A stretch of DNA of 64,000 nucleotides from Sphaerisporangium siamense (GTDB lineage Bacteria > Actinomycetota > Actinomycetes > Streptosporangiales > Streptosporangiaceae), in NCBI RefSeq assembly GCF_014205275.1, contig NZ_JACHND010000001.1, positions 2,294,001 through 2,358,000 on the forward strand, written 5' to 3'. Every line of letters starts with the position of its first letter. The stretch's first letter is position 1. Shown here one piece after another: positions 45,706-53,203 of the stretch. The position numbers and the translations under genes were made by a program. The notes beneath the pieces were generated by a model, which was not told where the DNA came from, made no database searches, and worked only from the letters and a program-made list of their open reading frames with translations.

Positions 45706-46723
45706 GGCCTGTTTCGAAGTCCGCTGTGTGACGGCGTGTCATGTCCGGACATGCAGTGAGGTCTCCGATAGAAGGTTGATCGACCAAGAAGAACCTTCAC
45801 ACCGGAGACCTCGTGGCCACCTTAGCGGTGACGAGGCGGTTTGACCTGACCGATGCGCAATGGGCACGCCTGGAGCCGCTGCTGCCCGCGCCAAGGAGAT
45901 CAGGACGGCCGTCGAAGTGGAGCAAGCGGCAGCTCATCGATGGGATCCGCTGGCGGGCACGGGTGGGAGCGCCCTGGCGGGATGTGCCGGAGTGTTACGG
46001 CTCCTGGCAGGCGGTGTACGGGTTGTTTCGCCGCTGGCAGCGTTCCGGCGCCTGGTACGGCATCGTGACCGGCCTGCAGGCGATGGCCGATGCCGCACAG
46101 CTGATCGGCTGGCAGGTCGGGGTGGACTCCACGATCGTGCGTGCGCACCAGCACGCGGCCGGTGCTCGCAAGGATGCGACGTTGCAGGCCGAACCGCCTG
46201 GCGGGGTGCGGACCGAGCCGGCCGATCACGCTCTGGGGCGCTCGCGGGGCGGGTTGTCGACCAAGCTGCACCTGGCGTGTGAGCGGGGCCGAAGGTTGCT
46301 GTCGCTGGTGGTGACGGCCGGGCAACGCGGGGATGCACCGCAGTTCGACGCGGTCATGGCCGGGATCGGCGTGTCCCGGCCGGGACCGGGGCGGCCTCGT
46401 ACCCGGCCCGATGTGGTGCTGGCCGACAAGGCGTACTCATCGCGGGCGATCCGTGCTCACTTGCGCCGGCGCCGGATCGGGTGCGTCATCCCTGAGCCTG
46501 CCGACCGGATCGCCGCCCGGCTGCGGCGCGGCAGCCGCGGCGGCCGTCCTCCACAGTTCGACCCGGCGCTCTACCGCGCCCGCCACGCCGTGGAATGCGG
46601 CATCAACCTGCTCAAACGCAACCGTGCCATCGCAACCAGGTACGACAAACTCGCCGTCCGCTACGAGGCCACCGCCCACATCGCCGCCATCAACGACTGG
46701 CTCACCTGTCTTCGAAACACGCC
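45706..46723 (+). mobile_element. IS5-family insertion sequence, copy 2 (1018 bp)
   Basis: Ends GGCCTGTTTCGAAG and CTTCGAAACACGCC, flanked by CTAG at 45702-45705 and 46724-46727. Same length as copy 1 (14114-15131). Identical to it for the first 315 bp, including the leader before the transposase gene, then substantially diverged. Confidence 0.88.
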
Positions 46724-46727
46724 CTAG
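45813..46727 (+). CDS. IS5-family transposase (DDE), copy 2
   Basis: 304 residues from GTG 45813. The catalytic Asp residues are in VGVDSTIVRAHQHAAGA (about 104) and VVLADKAYSSRAIRAH (about 204), and the Glu is in HAVECGINLLKRNRAIAT (about 262). The usual TGA seen in copy 1 (TTTGA) is TTCGA here, so the frame runs to a TAG formed by the flanking CTAG target duplication, adding about four residues. Otherwise full length and probably active. Confidence 0.9.
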   Translation: MATLAVTRRFDLTDAQWARLEPLLPAPRRSGRPSKWSKRQLIDGIRWRARVGAPWRDVPECYGSWQAVYGLFRRWQRSGAWYGIVTGLQAMADAAQLIGWQVGVDSTIVRAHQHAAGARKDATLQAEPPGGVRTEPADHALGRSRGGLSTKLHLACERGRRLLSLVVTAGQRGDAPQFDAVMAGIGVSRPGPGRPRTRPDVVLADKAYSSRAIRAHLRRRRIGCVIPEPADRIAARLRRGSRGGRPPQFDPALYRARHAVECGINLLKRNRAIATRYDKLAVRYEATAHIAAINDWLTCLRNTP

Positions 46728-46838
46728 GTGGGTGGCGATGTCGACGGTTCGCATGCGGGCTTGGGTGAGTGCGTGGCGGAGGTTGTCGTTCATGCGGTTC
46801 CTCCTTGGCGGATGCACCGGCATCGCGAAGCTAGCATA

Positions 46839-46858
46839 AGACGTCCCTAGACGTCCCT
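46839..46858. repeat. Tandem AGACGTCCCT operator-like repeat
   Basis: Two perfect head-to-tail copies of AGACGTCCCT (46839-46848, 46849-46858) in the 158-bp region between the broken XRE gene and the plus-strand gene starting at 46951. The GACGTC core recurs at 47808-47831 and 49665-49700, so it is probably the site of an element-encoded regulator. Confidence 0.6.
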
Positions 46859-46950
46859 GACTGTGGTGTAGAAGTTCCAGGCCGGGGAGCAGGCTCGTTG
46901 GCACGCAGCGTGATCGCGATGGGGCGGCGCGCGGGAGCGGAAGGGTGCCA

Positions 46951-47295
46951 ATGGGCAAGTTCAACGAGAAAGAGCGGCCGTACATGGACCGGCTGCTCCT
47001 GGGGCTACGTGACCGCCTGGTCCACTTGGGCGTGGAGGTCCATCACCTGTCCGACCAGAACGACCGGCCCTGTCTGGAGGTGTTCGACGGCCATCTCCGT
47101 GCACGCCGGGTGTACGCACATCTGGCCTTCATGTGGTTCTTCTGGGGGTCACTCAACGACGAGCGCACCTCGTGCCACGACCTCGACGGCGCGGCGGAGG
47201 TCATCGCGGCAGCGGCGCAGGCCGGATGGCCTGCGGAGGAACAGGGGCATCTCGGGCCGGACCTTCAGAAGATCCTGGACGCCTACCAGTCGTGA
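46951..47295 (+). CDS. Hypothetical protein, AICE backbone
   Basis: 114 residues from ATG 46951 (MGKFNEKERPYMDRLLLGLR); GTG 46945 is an alternative. Aromatic-rich middle (YAHLAFMWFFWGSLNDERTS) and a short helical tail. It overlaps the next gene by 4 bases (GTGA), so it is co-expressed with a GntR-type regulator. No family recognised. Confidence 0.7.
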   Translation: MGKFNEKERPYMDRLLLGLRDRLVHLGVEVHHLSDQNDRPCLEVFDGHLRARRVYAHLAFMWFFWGSLNDERTSCHDLDGAAEVIAAAAQAGWPAEEQGHLGPDLQKILDAYQS

Positions 47296-47807
47296 GCGAC
47301 TCAGAAGACGGCGGATCGGCCGAAGGCAGCACTCTGCGCAACTGGCTGACCGGGTGGCGGGTCTACTTGCAGCTCGCCGACCGGCTACGGGACCGGATCA
47401 CCACGGGGCTGTATCCGGCAGGCAGCTACCTTCCATCGGAAGCGTCGTTGAGCCAGGAGTTTCGCGTGGCTCGGAATACGGTCCGGCGGGCGCTGCGCGT
47501 CCTGGTGGAGGAGAACTTGGTGGCATCAGTCCGCTCCAAGGGGCATCTGGTGTTGCGTGAAGAGGTTCGCCACCTGGATCGGGAGTACCTGTATCAGGCG
47601 ATCGCGGCTGAACTGCGCGAGCAGATCGAGTCCGGGCGGTTGCCGCCGGCAGGCAAGGTGACCAGTGAGCGAGATCTGCGCCTGCACTATGCGGCCTCCC
47701 GGACGACGGTACGTCAGGCGCTTCAGGTCCTGGAGAGCGATGGGCTGATCGTGGCGGTCCACGGGAAGGGCCGGTTCGTCCGTCCTGACGGGGAAGCACG
47801 TCCATAG
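47292..47807 (+). CDS. Regulator with two tandem GntR-type winged-helix domains
   Basis: 171 residues from GTG 47292, overlapping the previous stop. Two GntR wHTH units: residues about 20-90 (YLQLADRLRDRITTGLYPAG, LPSEASLSQEFRVARNTVRR) and about 96-168 (YLYQAIAAELREQIESGRLP, SERDLRLHYAASRTTVRQAL, DGLIVAVHGKGRFV). No ligand-binding domain is present, and the whole protein is two DNA-binding heads. It is followed within a few bases by three GACGTC motifs. Probably a KorSA-like controller of element functions. Confidence 0.82.
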   Translation: MSDSEDGGSAEGSTLRNWLTGWRVYLQLADRLRDRITTGLYPAGSYLPSEASLSQEFRVARNTVRRALRVLVEENLVASVRSKGHLVLREEVRHLDREYLYQAIAAELREQIESGRLPPAGKVTSERDLRLHYAASRTTVRQALQVLESDGLIVAVHGKGRFVRPDGEARP

Positions 47808-47831
47808 ACGTCTTGGACGTCTCAAGACGTC
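47808..47831. repeat. Cluster of three GACGTC motifs
   Basis: GACGTC at 47808, 47816 and 47826 in AGACGTCTTGGACGTCTCAA followed by GACGTCTAAG. It begins directly after the double-GntR stop and sits 40 bp upstream of the HD-domain gene, so it probably regulates that gene. Confidence 0.6.
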
Positions 47832-47872
47832 TAAGACAGATCCCTGGATCGGGACGGAAGGGGCCTGCGATC

Positions 47873-48544
47873 GTGAACACCATGAGGGACAAAAGCATCG
47901 CCTGGGCCCGTGAGCTGGCACGAAAGACACTGCAAGACGCGCTCCCGCGTCGGTGGGAGCATTCGTTCGGGGTCGGCCGGCGGGCTGAGCAGCTCGCCCC
48001 GATCCTGGGCAAGGATGCTGAACTGCTGATCATGTCGGCGTACCTGCATGACATCGGGTATGCCCCGGACCTGGTGGACACCGGGTTTCATCCTATTGAC
48101 GGCGGGCGCTACCTGCGGGATGTCCATGGGGCTGATGAGCTGCTGTGCAAGCTGGTCGCGCACCATACATGCGCGGAGATCGAGGCCGACGGCCGCGGCC
48201 TGCTGGACATCCTGCGCAGTGAGTTCCCAAAGCAGCGGCCGGACTTGGTGGAGGCGCTGACCTACTGCGACATGACCACCAGCCCGGATGGCGTGCCGGT
48301 TGAGGCGGTGGACCGGCTGGCCGAGATCCGGCAGCGCTACGGCCCGGACGACCTGGTCACCGCCACCATCATCAAGGCCACCCCGTGCATCATGTCGGCC
48401 GTGCGCGCCATAGAGGGACGGCTGGCGCTAGCCGATGTACGGCCCGCCGACACCGCTGAGGTAGTGCCCCATGCGCAGTCGCATCGAGCGATCCATCCGA
48501 AGCTGTTCAACCTGGTCCCGGCTTATCCAGCGCACTTCGCGTGA
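47873..48544 (+). CDS. HD-domain phosphohydrolase
   Basis: 223 residues from GTG 47873, with GGAAGGGG upstream; ATG 47882 is also possible. HD signature: RRWEHSFGVGRRAEQLAPIL (first His), SAYLHDIGYAPDL (HD), a further KLVAHHTC pair and ALTYCDMTT (distal Asp). It is predicted to bind two metals and cleave phosphate esters, perhaps nucleotides. It converges with, and overlaps by 117 bp, the Nudix gene on the other strand. A metal-dependent hydrolase next to a Nudix hydrolase suggests control of a nucleotide pool or signal within the element. Confidence 0.82.
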   Translation: MNTMRDKSIAWARELARKTLQDALPRRWEHSFGVGRRAEQLAPILGKDAELLIMSAYLHDIGYAPDLVDTGFHPIDGGRYLRDVHGADELLCKLVAHHTCAEIEADGRGLLDILRSEFPKQRPDLVEALTYCDMTTSPDGVPVEAVDRLAEIRQRYGPDDLVTATIIKATPCIMSAVRAIEGRLALADVRPADTAEVVPHAQSHRAIHPKLFNLVPAYPAHFA

Positions 48545-48904
48545 CTCGTCGCTGGGTGTTGGCTCGCCGCTGACGGCGCGGGCGGTCAGAACGATGGAGA
48601 ACTCTTGCCGGACCTCGCCGTTGCTGGTGTAGAGGATCACGTGCTTGGGGTCGCTGTAGGTGCCAACAATCCCGGTGATCTCACACTCGATGCCGGTCTC
48701 TTCGCGGGTCTCGCGTACGGCGGCCTGGGGGATGGACTCGCCCAGATCGATGGCTCCGCCGGGGACGGCCCAGTTGTCGTTGTCGGAGCGGCGGATCATC
48801 AGGATCTCGCTGGCCTGGTTGGTGACCACGACGTTGACCGAGGGAACGAGGCTGTTGGCCGCGGGTGCCTGCGGGTCGTCGTAGAAGTCGATGCGGCGGG
48901 CCAT
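48428..48904 (-). CDS. Nudix hydrolase, similar in context to pSAM2 Pif
   Basis: 158 residues. Complete Nudix box GGAIDLGESIPQAAVRETRE followed by ETGIECEI (about residues 50-75), with the GX5EX7REUXEEXGU pattern intact. Preceding strands (VNVVVTNQASEILMIRRSD, WAVPGG) are normal. pSAM2 carries a Nudix protein (Pif) that blocks redundant transfer; equivalence here is by context only. Its start is 4 bp after the XRE/DUF5919 stop, so they form a minus-strand operon. Confidence 0.85.
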   Translation of the reverse strand: MARRIDFYDDPQAPAANSLVPSVNVVVTNQASEILMIRRSDNDNWAVPGGAIDLGESIPQAAVRETREETGIECEITGIVGTYSDPKHVILYTSNGEVRQEFSIVLTARAVSGEPTPSDESREVRWISRDQVEQLRMDRSMRLRMGHYLSGVGGPYIG

Positions 48905-48907
48905 GAT

Positions 48908-49648
48908 CTAAGACTCTACCGGGGTGGCCTGCTCCCATACCCGTTCGAAGCTGGCCGCGTAGGTGGCCACCATGTCGCCGCCGATCACCTTCTTCAGGTG
49001 CAGGACGGGGGCGTTGGCGGCGGGCTGGCCGTACACATGCGGGTTGACCAGGACCTGATCATCGGCGCGGTAGATCGAGTTGTACAAGATGGTGCCGTGT
49101 AGCCGGATCTCCACGCCTGCGATGTCGCGGATGGGTCGGTAGAGGACCAGGGCGTTGCGGGTCTTGGCGGCCATCGCCCCGCCGATGCCCTCGTCCGCGC
49201 CCCGCTGAGCTACCTGCGGTGAGTGCGGGTCGCCGAGCAGGATGCGAACCCGGACTCCGCTGTCGGCCTTGTCGCCGAGAAGTTTGACCATGCCGGGGTC
49301 GTCGGCAAGGAACATGCCGCTGTAGACCAGGATGCCGATCTCCCGCTGGGCTTCGGCGAACAGCCGTCCCCAGATGTCCCGGGGGACGGCCCAGCGGTGC
49401 GGGTAGATGTGAACGATCTCGCTCTCGCCGGCCGCGGTGACCTGCTCAGGGGTGAGGGCATCCGGCCACAGGTATGCCTCGTCCACCTGCAAGAAGGTGG
49501 CGATGACGTAGCGGTGTTTGCGGTAAGGGCGGCGTGCCTGGGTGATCCACCGCTCGACGGTCTTGGGGTCCACGGAGGTGGCAACGGCCAGGTCGCCGAT
49601 CGATACGCCGCGTTCCAGCAGCGCTGCGCGCAACCTCTCGTTGCCCAT
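48908..49648 (-). CDS. XRE-type regulator with phospholipase-D-like (DUF5919) domain
   Basis: 246 residues from ATG 49648. An N-terminal HTH (about 1-50, ALLERGVSIGDLAVATSVDP, KTVERWITQ) leads into a C-terminal domain (about 85-246) with IGILVYSGMFLADDPGM, VRVRILLGDPHSPQVAQRG and LHGTILYNSIYRADDQVLVN. The last part resembles a PLD-like fold without obvious HKD repeats, as in DUF5919 proteins. It is the only intact member of three related copies in this window. Upstream lies a group of GACGTC-like motifs and a divergent membrane-protein operon. Probably an element maintenance regulator. Confidence 0.82.
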   Translation of the reverse strand: MGNERLRAALLERGVSIGDLAVATSVDPKTVERWITQARRPYRKHRYVIATFLQVDEAYLWPDALTPEQVTAAGESEIVHIYPHRWAVPRDIWGRLFAEAQREIGILVYSGMFLADDPGMVKLLGDKADSGVRVRILLGDPHSPQVAQRGADEGIGGAMAAKTRNALVLYRPIRDIAGVEIRLHGTILYNSIYRADDQVLVNPHVYGQPAANAPVLHLKKVIGGDMVATYAASFERVWEQATPVES

Positions 49649-49662
49649 ATCACCTGCTCGCA

Positions 49663-49712
49663 AGGACGTCCAAGGACGCCAAAACCCTAGTCGGGACGTC
49701 TTGCACACGTCC
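49663..49712. promoter_or_regulatory. GACGTC motif group in divergent promoter
   Basis: AGGACGTCC (49663-49671), AGGACGCC, GGGACGTCT (49693-49701) and ACACGTCC lie between the start of the XRE/DUF5919 gene and the plus-strand gene at 49799. They share the GACGTC core with repeats at 46839 and 47808. Confidence 0.55.
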
Positions 49713-49798
49713 AGTCGTGTACTGATCTCGTCCCTACGTTGCGTCGCATTCTCGTCTCGCACCGCGAAACCGACCGTGAGATGAGAGGAGAACCGCAG

Positions 49799-50077
49799 AT
49801 GACCGACGAGATCCCCCCGCTGGATGAGACCCCGCCGTGCGCGTGCGGCGCCCGGATGCCCAAGGGAGCCGACGCCTGCCGTAAATGCGCGGCCGTGTTG
49901 CGCTGGCACCGCCGTCAGGCCAGATGGCGCAAGGGCAGAGGCGGCAGCACCCGCCCGGCCGGACGTCCCCGTCGCCCCGGCTCCAACGGTCCGGGCGCTG
50001 CGGCGGCCATCGTCCTGGCGATAACCATCACCGGACTGGCGCTGGCCGCGCAGAGCGCTGGGGTGATCTGGTCATGA
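49799..50077 (+). CDS. Small zinc-ribbon membrane protein
   Basis: 92 residues from ATG 49799, with GAGGAG about 10 bases upstream. CxCxx...CxxC pattern (PCACGARMP, ACRKCAAV) at residues 13-33, an Arg-rich linker, and one C-terminal TM segment (AAAIVLAITITGLALAAQSA). It overlaps the next gene by ATGA. Typical of the small accessory proteins near AICE transfer genes; role unknown. Confidence 0.7.
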   Translation: MTDEIPPLDETPPCACGARMPKGADACRKCAAVLRWHRRQARWRKGRGGSTRPAGRPRRPGSNGPGAAAAIVLAITITGLALAAQSAGVIWS

Positions 50078-50355
50078 CCACGCTGCTCCCCCTGGCCGTG
50101 ATCGCGCTCGGCGTAGCCGGGATCTTCGCCTTCGTCATCGTGCTGGTCGGCGTCCGCCAGGAGGACCGGCGGATGCGCCTACCGGTCACCCCGGAGACCA
50201 GCTCGGCGGCGTTCGCCCGGCGGGTCATCGGTGTTCACGTCCGCGACAACCGCCCCGGACGAGGGGATGCGGATGTCAGCCTCGCGGCGACCGGCGGGGC
50301 TTGCCAGACTGCGGGGGCGACAGTTGTGACTCCACGCGTTCGAGCCGCTCAGTGA
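50074..50355 (+). CDS. Small membrane protein
   Basis: 93 residues from ATG 50074. One N-terminal TM segment (LLPLAVIALGVAGIFAFVIV) and a hydrophilic tail. Coupled to the preceding gene by a 4-base overlap. Its last 80 bases overlap the convergent GntR gene. Function unknown. Confidence 0.6.
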   Translation: MTTLLPLAVIALGVAGIFAFVIVLVGVRQEDRRMRLPVTPETSSAAFARRVIGVHVRDNRPGRGDADVSLAATGGACQTAGATVVTPRVRAAQ

Positions 50356-50653
50356 GCTCCTTGATGCTCGCGCGGATCTCCGCCACCTCATCGGCGGTCG
50401 CGGCAGGGGAGTCGCCGGCCGTGGTGCCGATCTCGCGGACGTACACGCCCTTGCCCTGCTGGCCGATGACCAGTCCTTCGTTTCGCAGGATGCCGACGGC
50501 CATCTTCACCACCGACAGTGACGCGTCGAACTGCTCGGAGAGCCGGTTCGTGGAGGGCAACAGATCGCCCGGCGCCAGCGTCCCGCGGCGGATCTGCTCG
50601 CGCAGTTCGTCGGCGATCTGAAGGTACCCGGGACGGCCGGTCTTCTTGACCAT
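50276..50653 (-). CDS. GntR-family repressor, KorSA-like
   Basis: 125 residues. One wHTH domain (about 8-75, YLQIADELREQIRRGTLAPG, STNRLSEQFDASLSVVKMAV) followed by a short coiled-coil tail (ADEVAEIRASIKELTERLER). No effector domain is present. It is divergent from the transfer operon, and the gap holds AGCCAAC repeats. This matches the role of KorSA, which silences pSAM2 transfer and replication genes. Autoregulation is likely. Confidence 0.82.
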   Translation of the reverse strand: MVKKTGRPGYLQIADELREQIRRGTLAPGDLLPSTNRLSEQFDASLSVVKMAVGILRNEGLVIGQQGKGVYVREIGTTAGDSPAATADEVAEIRASIKELTERLERVESQLSPPQSGKPRRSPRG

Positions 50654-50709
50654 TCCCCAAGTTCAGCACACTCGCCCGACCAAGCCAACCACGATGTCAT
50701 TGACAACCG

Positions 50710-50735
50710 AGCCAACTAGGTTAACTATGTTGGCT
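50710..50735. promoter_or_regulatory. Operator palindrome upstream of the transfer operon
   Basis: AGCCAAC (50710-50716) and GTTGGCT (50729-50735) form a perfect 7-bp inverted repeat around TAGGTTAACTAT, itself containing GTTAAC. A third AGCCAAC lies at about 50685. It sits between the GntR gene and the gene at 50759, immediately upstream of its AAGGAGG, so bound repressor would block transcription. Confidence 0.7.
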
Positions 50736-50758
50736 AAGACAGATAAGGAGGTTCGCTC

Positions 50759-51088
50759 ATGCGCAACATCCCGATCCCCGTCGACATCAACAAGCTGAGC
50801 TTCACCTGCGTGAAGGCGCCCCGGCCCCGCCTGGTCAACTCCGACACCGGCGAGATCAAGAAGGACAAGGACGGCCAGATCGTCCACGAGGTCGTCCTGC
50901 TGGTCGAGGACGAGACCGGCCGGATCGAGCTGGTCAAGGTCGGCGTGTCTGGCGACTCCCCGATCTCTCCTGGGAATGAGGTGATACCGGTCGGCCTGGT
51001 CGGCTACGTCTGGGAGATCGGCCAGCGGTGGGGCATCTCCTACCGCGCCGCCGCCTTCACCCCGGCGGGGGCGGGCGCCCATGCCTGA
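50759..51088 (+). CDS. SCO3933-type regulatory protein
   Basis: 109 residues from ATG 50759, with AAGGAGG 7 bases upstream. Small beta-rich protein (VKAPRPRLVNSDTGEIKKDK, VVLLVEDETGRIELVKVGVS, EVIPVGLVGYVWEIGQRWGI), the pattern of the small regulators that precede traB in AICEs. It overlaps the TraB start by 8 bases, so translation is coupled. Direct activity is not known. Confidence 0.75.
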   Translation: MRNIPIPVDINKLSFTCVKAPRPRLVNSDTGEIKKDKDGQIVHEVVLLVEDETGRIELVKVGVSGDSPISPGNEVIPVGLVGYVWEIGQRWGISYRAAAFTPAGAGAHA

Positions 51089-52442
51089 CCTGCTGCACCT
51101 GCTACTCGGGATACTGGCCTACCTGGCCGCCCTGCTCACTGCGGCCTGGACCTGGCGGCACTGGCACTACCGGTCGTACTGGCTGACCATCGGCTACACG
51201 CTCACCGCGATCGGTGTGCGAGTCACCTGGCGCAAGGTCGCCCTGGGCTGCGGGCTGACCAAGAAGCAACACCGCTGGTGGTTCACCGTCGTTCCGCGCG
51301 CCGTCGTCTCCACCGGGCTCGTCAAGGTCCGCCGTCGCGTGCAGCGGGTCGCCGTCGACGTCAAGCCATGGATGTGGCTTCCCCTGCCGACCCGGTACGG
51401 CTGGCGCGTCACCGTCCGCCTGTTAGAGGGCCAGGTCCCGGGCGACTACGCCGATGCCGCCGAACGGCTGGCGCACTCCTGGGGCGTTCACGCGGTCCGG
51501 GTGTCCTCCCCTCGGCCGGGGCGGGTCGTGCTGGCCGTGACGATCCGCGACCCGCTGGTCCGGCTGGACACCTTGCCGGCCTCCGGTGAGCTGCTGACGG
51601 TCATCGTCGGCAAACTGGAGACCGGCGGGCCGTGGGTCATCGACTTCCGTACTGTTCCGCACTGGCTCAACGCGGGCGCCACTCAATCCGGCAAGTCGAA
51701 CCTGGCCAACGTGCTGATCGTCGGGCTGGCGCCGCAACCGGTCGCCCTGGTCGGCTTCGACCTCAAAGGCGGTGTCGAGTTCGCTTCGTATGGGCCGCGG
51801 CTCTCAGCGCTGGCCACCGATCGGGCCGAGTCGCTGGCGCTGCTGGATGACCTGGTCGCGATGATGCTCGATCGGATGGGCCTGTGCCGTGCGCATGGTG
51901 CTCGCAACATCTGGCAGCTCCCGGCGGGGCTGCGGCCGGTGCCGGTCGTGGTCCTGGTCGACGAACTCGCCGAGTTGTACCTGATGGCCGGCAAGTCCGA
52001 GAAAGACGAGGTCGCCCGTACCTCCACGGCTCTGCTGCGCATCGCTCAGCTCGGCCGCGCGTTCGGTATCTACCTGTTCCTGTGCGGGCAGCGCATTGGC
52101 TCCGACCTCGGCCCGGGTGTCACCGCGCTGCGCGCTCAGTGCTCCGGGCGCATCTGCCACCGGGTCAACGACCCCGAAACCGCGACCATGACCCTCGGCG
52201 ACCTCGACCCCGCCGCGCTGCTATCCGCTCGCGCGATCCCCGCCGAGACGCCGGGGGTGGCCATCGTCGCCTCGCAAGACGGCCAGTGGTACCGGGCGCG
52301 CTCGTTCTACGTCGCTGAGCACATCGCCGAACACGCCGCCCGTATCTATGCCCACCTGACTCCGTCCTGGGCCGATCTCACCACTGGCGCGCACCGCGGG
52401 GAGGTGACCGAGACCGATATCCCCGTCCTGCTCGACGCCTGA
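51081..52442 (+). CDS. traB: TraB-type conjugative DNA translocase (FtsK/SpoIIIE family)
   Basis: 453 residues. Two N-terminal TM segments (about 5-25, LLHLLLGILAYLAALLTAAW; about 33-50) anchor it in the membrane. The FtsK ATPase follows: Walker A LNAGATQSGKSNLANV at about 195-210, VALVGFDLKGGVEFASYG near 220, Walker B PVPVVVLVDELAELYLMA near 290, and LGRAFGIYLFLCGQRIGSDL near 325. In mycelial actinomycetes such a protein alone moves double-stranded DNA between hyphae. Length and motifs are complete; probably functional. Confidence 0.9.
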   Translation: MPDLLHLLLGILAYLAALLTAAWTWRHWHYRSYWLTIGYTLTAIGVRVTWRKVALGCGLTKKQHRWWFTVVPRAVVSTGLVKVRRRVQRVAVDVKPWMWLPLPTRYGWRVTVRLLEGQVPGDYADAAERLAHSWGVHAVRVSSPRPGRVVLAVTIRDPLVRLDTLPASGELLTVIVGKLETGGPWVIDFRTVPHWLNAGATQSGKSNLANVLIVGLAPQPVALVGFDLKGGVEFASYGPRLSALATDRAESLALLDDLVAMMLDRMGLCRAHGARNIWQLPAGLRPVPVVVLVDELAELYLMAGKSEKDEVARTSTALLRIAQLGRAFGIYLFLCGQRIGSDLGPGVTALRAQCSGRICHRVNDPETATMTLGDLDPAALLSARAIPAETPGVAIVASQDGQWYRARSFYVAEHIAEHAARIYAHLTPSWADLTTGAHRGEVTETDIPVLLDA

Positions 52443-52486
52443 CCGGCTTACTCGTCACCGCTGCCGCTGATCAGAAAGGGGAAACG

Positions 52487-53179
52487 ATGCGACGCTTCGC
52501 CGCCTGGCTGGCCGACTCCGGACCGGTCATCATCCTGGCCGCCATCGCCGGCGCCGGATCGTTCACCCACATCCGCGACACCGCCACCGCCCACGGACAA
52601 CACGGCTGGATGGCCTGGGCCATCGCGATATGCATCGATTTGACCTGCGTCATGGCGGCGCGCGAACGCCAACGCGACAAGAAGACCGGACATCCCCGGA
52701 CCGGTTGGGCGTCCTGGCCGACTCTGGTCCTGACCGGCGGCGTCGTGCTGTCCCTGGCCGCCAACCTGGACCAAGCCCAACCAACGGCCTGGGGCTGGAT
52801 CGTCGCCGCCACCCCCGCCGGCGCGTTCCTCGTCGCCGTGTCGATGCTCGAACGCCGCTTCTCCGCACCCCGTCCCACGCCGTCCCCGGACCCGTCCTCG
52901 GTGACGGTCACCCCGTCCCCGGCCTCACCGGAACCCGTCCCGCCGTCCTCAACCGCCCCGGCGCTCGTCCCCGGTAACCAGGACGACAAGGACGGCCAGG
53001 ACGAGGCGTCAGGACCATCCCCGGAACTGCTCGACTACGCCCGCAAAGTCGCCACCGACTACCACACCCAGCACCACAAACCGATCAGCCGCGACGCCCT
53101 GCGCGCCCGACTCGGCGTGTCCAACCAGCTCGCCTCCGACCTGCTACGCCACCTGCGAACCGCATCCGACCCCATCTGA
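52487..53179 (+). CDS. SpdB-like spread protein (DUF2637)
   Basis: 230 residues from ATG 52487 with GAAAGGGGAAACG upstream. Four hydrophobic segments in the first 125 residues (VIILAAIAGAGSF, WMAWAIAICIDLTCVM, WPTLVLTGGVVLSLAA, WGWIVAATPAGAFLVAVS), a Pro/Ser-rich linker (about 128-165) and a C-terminal helix-turn-helix-like part (HKPISRDALRARLGVSNQLA). This is the DUF2637 arrangement of AICE spread proteins. It follows traB by 44 bp. Confidence 0.82.
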   Translation: MRRFAAWLADSGPVIILAAIAGAGSFTHIRDTATAHGQHGWMAWAIAICIDLTCVMAARERQRDKKTGHPRTGWASWPTLVLTGGVVLSLAANLDQAQPTAWGWIVAATPAGAFLVAVSMLERRFSAPRPTPSPDPSSVTVTPSPASPEPVPPSSTAPALVPGNQDDKDGQDEASGPSPELLDYARKVATDYHTQHHKPISRDALRARLGVSNQLASDLLRHLRTASDPI

Positions 53180-53203
53180 TCACTCGACGAAAGGAGAACC
53201 TGG

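Larger units (their letters stand above)
45025..46793 (-). pseudogene. XRE/DUF5919-type regulator split by IS5-family element
   Basis: The 5' part (46793-46728) encodes MNDNLRHALTQARMRTVDIA, the start of an HTH domain. After the 1018-bp IS and one CTAG, the 3' part (45705-45025) continues AVDPKTVDRWLKGRIPHPRH, then DILVYSGLFLAENTGILQLI and YNSIYRADDNLLVNLHAYAT. Rejoined, it would be about 245 residues like the intact paralogue at 48908-49648. Downstream of codon ADLW it is almost identical to the truncated copy in element A. Confidence 0.85.

Noticed and set aside
46839-47831. GACGTC repeats considered as a CRISPR array
   Set aside because: Units are 6-10 bp with no spacer regularity and no cas genes; they are operator-like.
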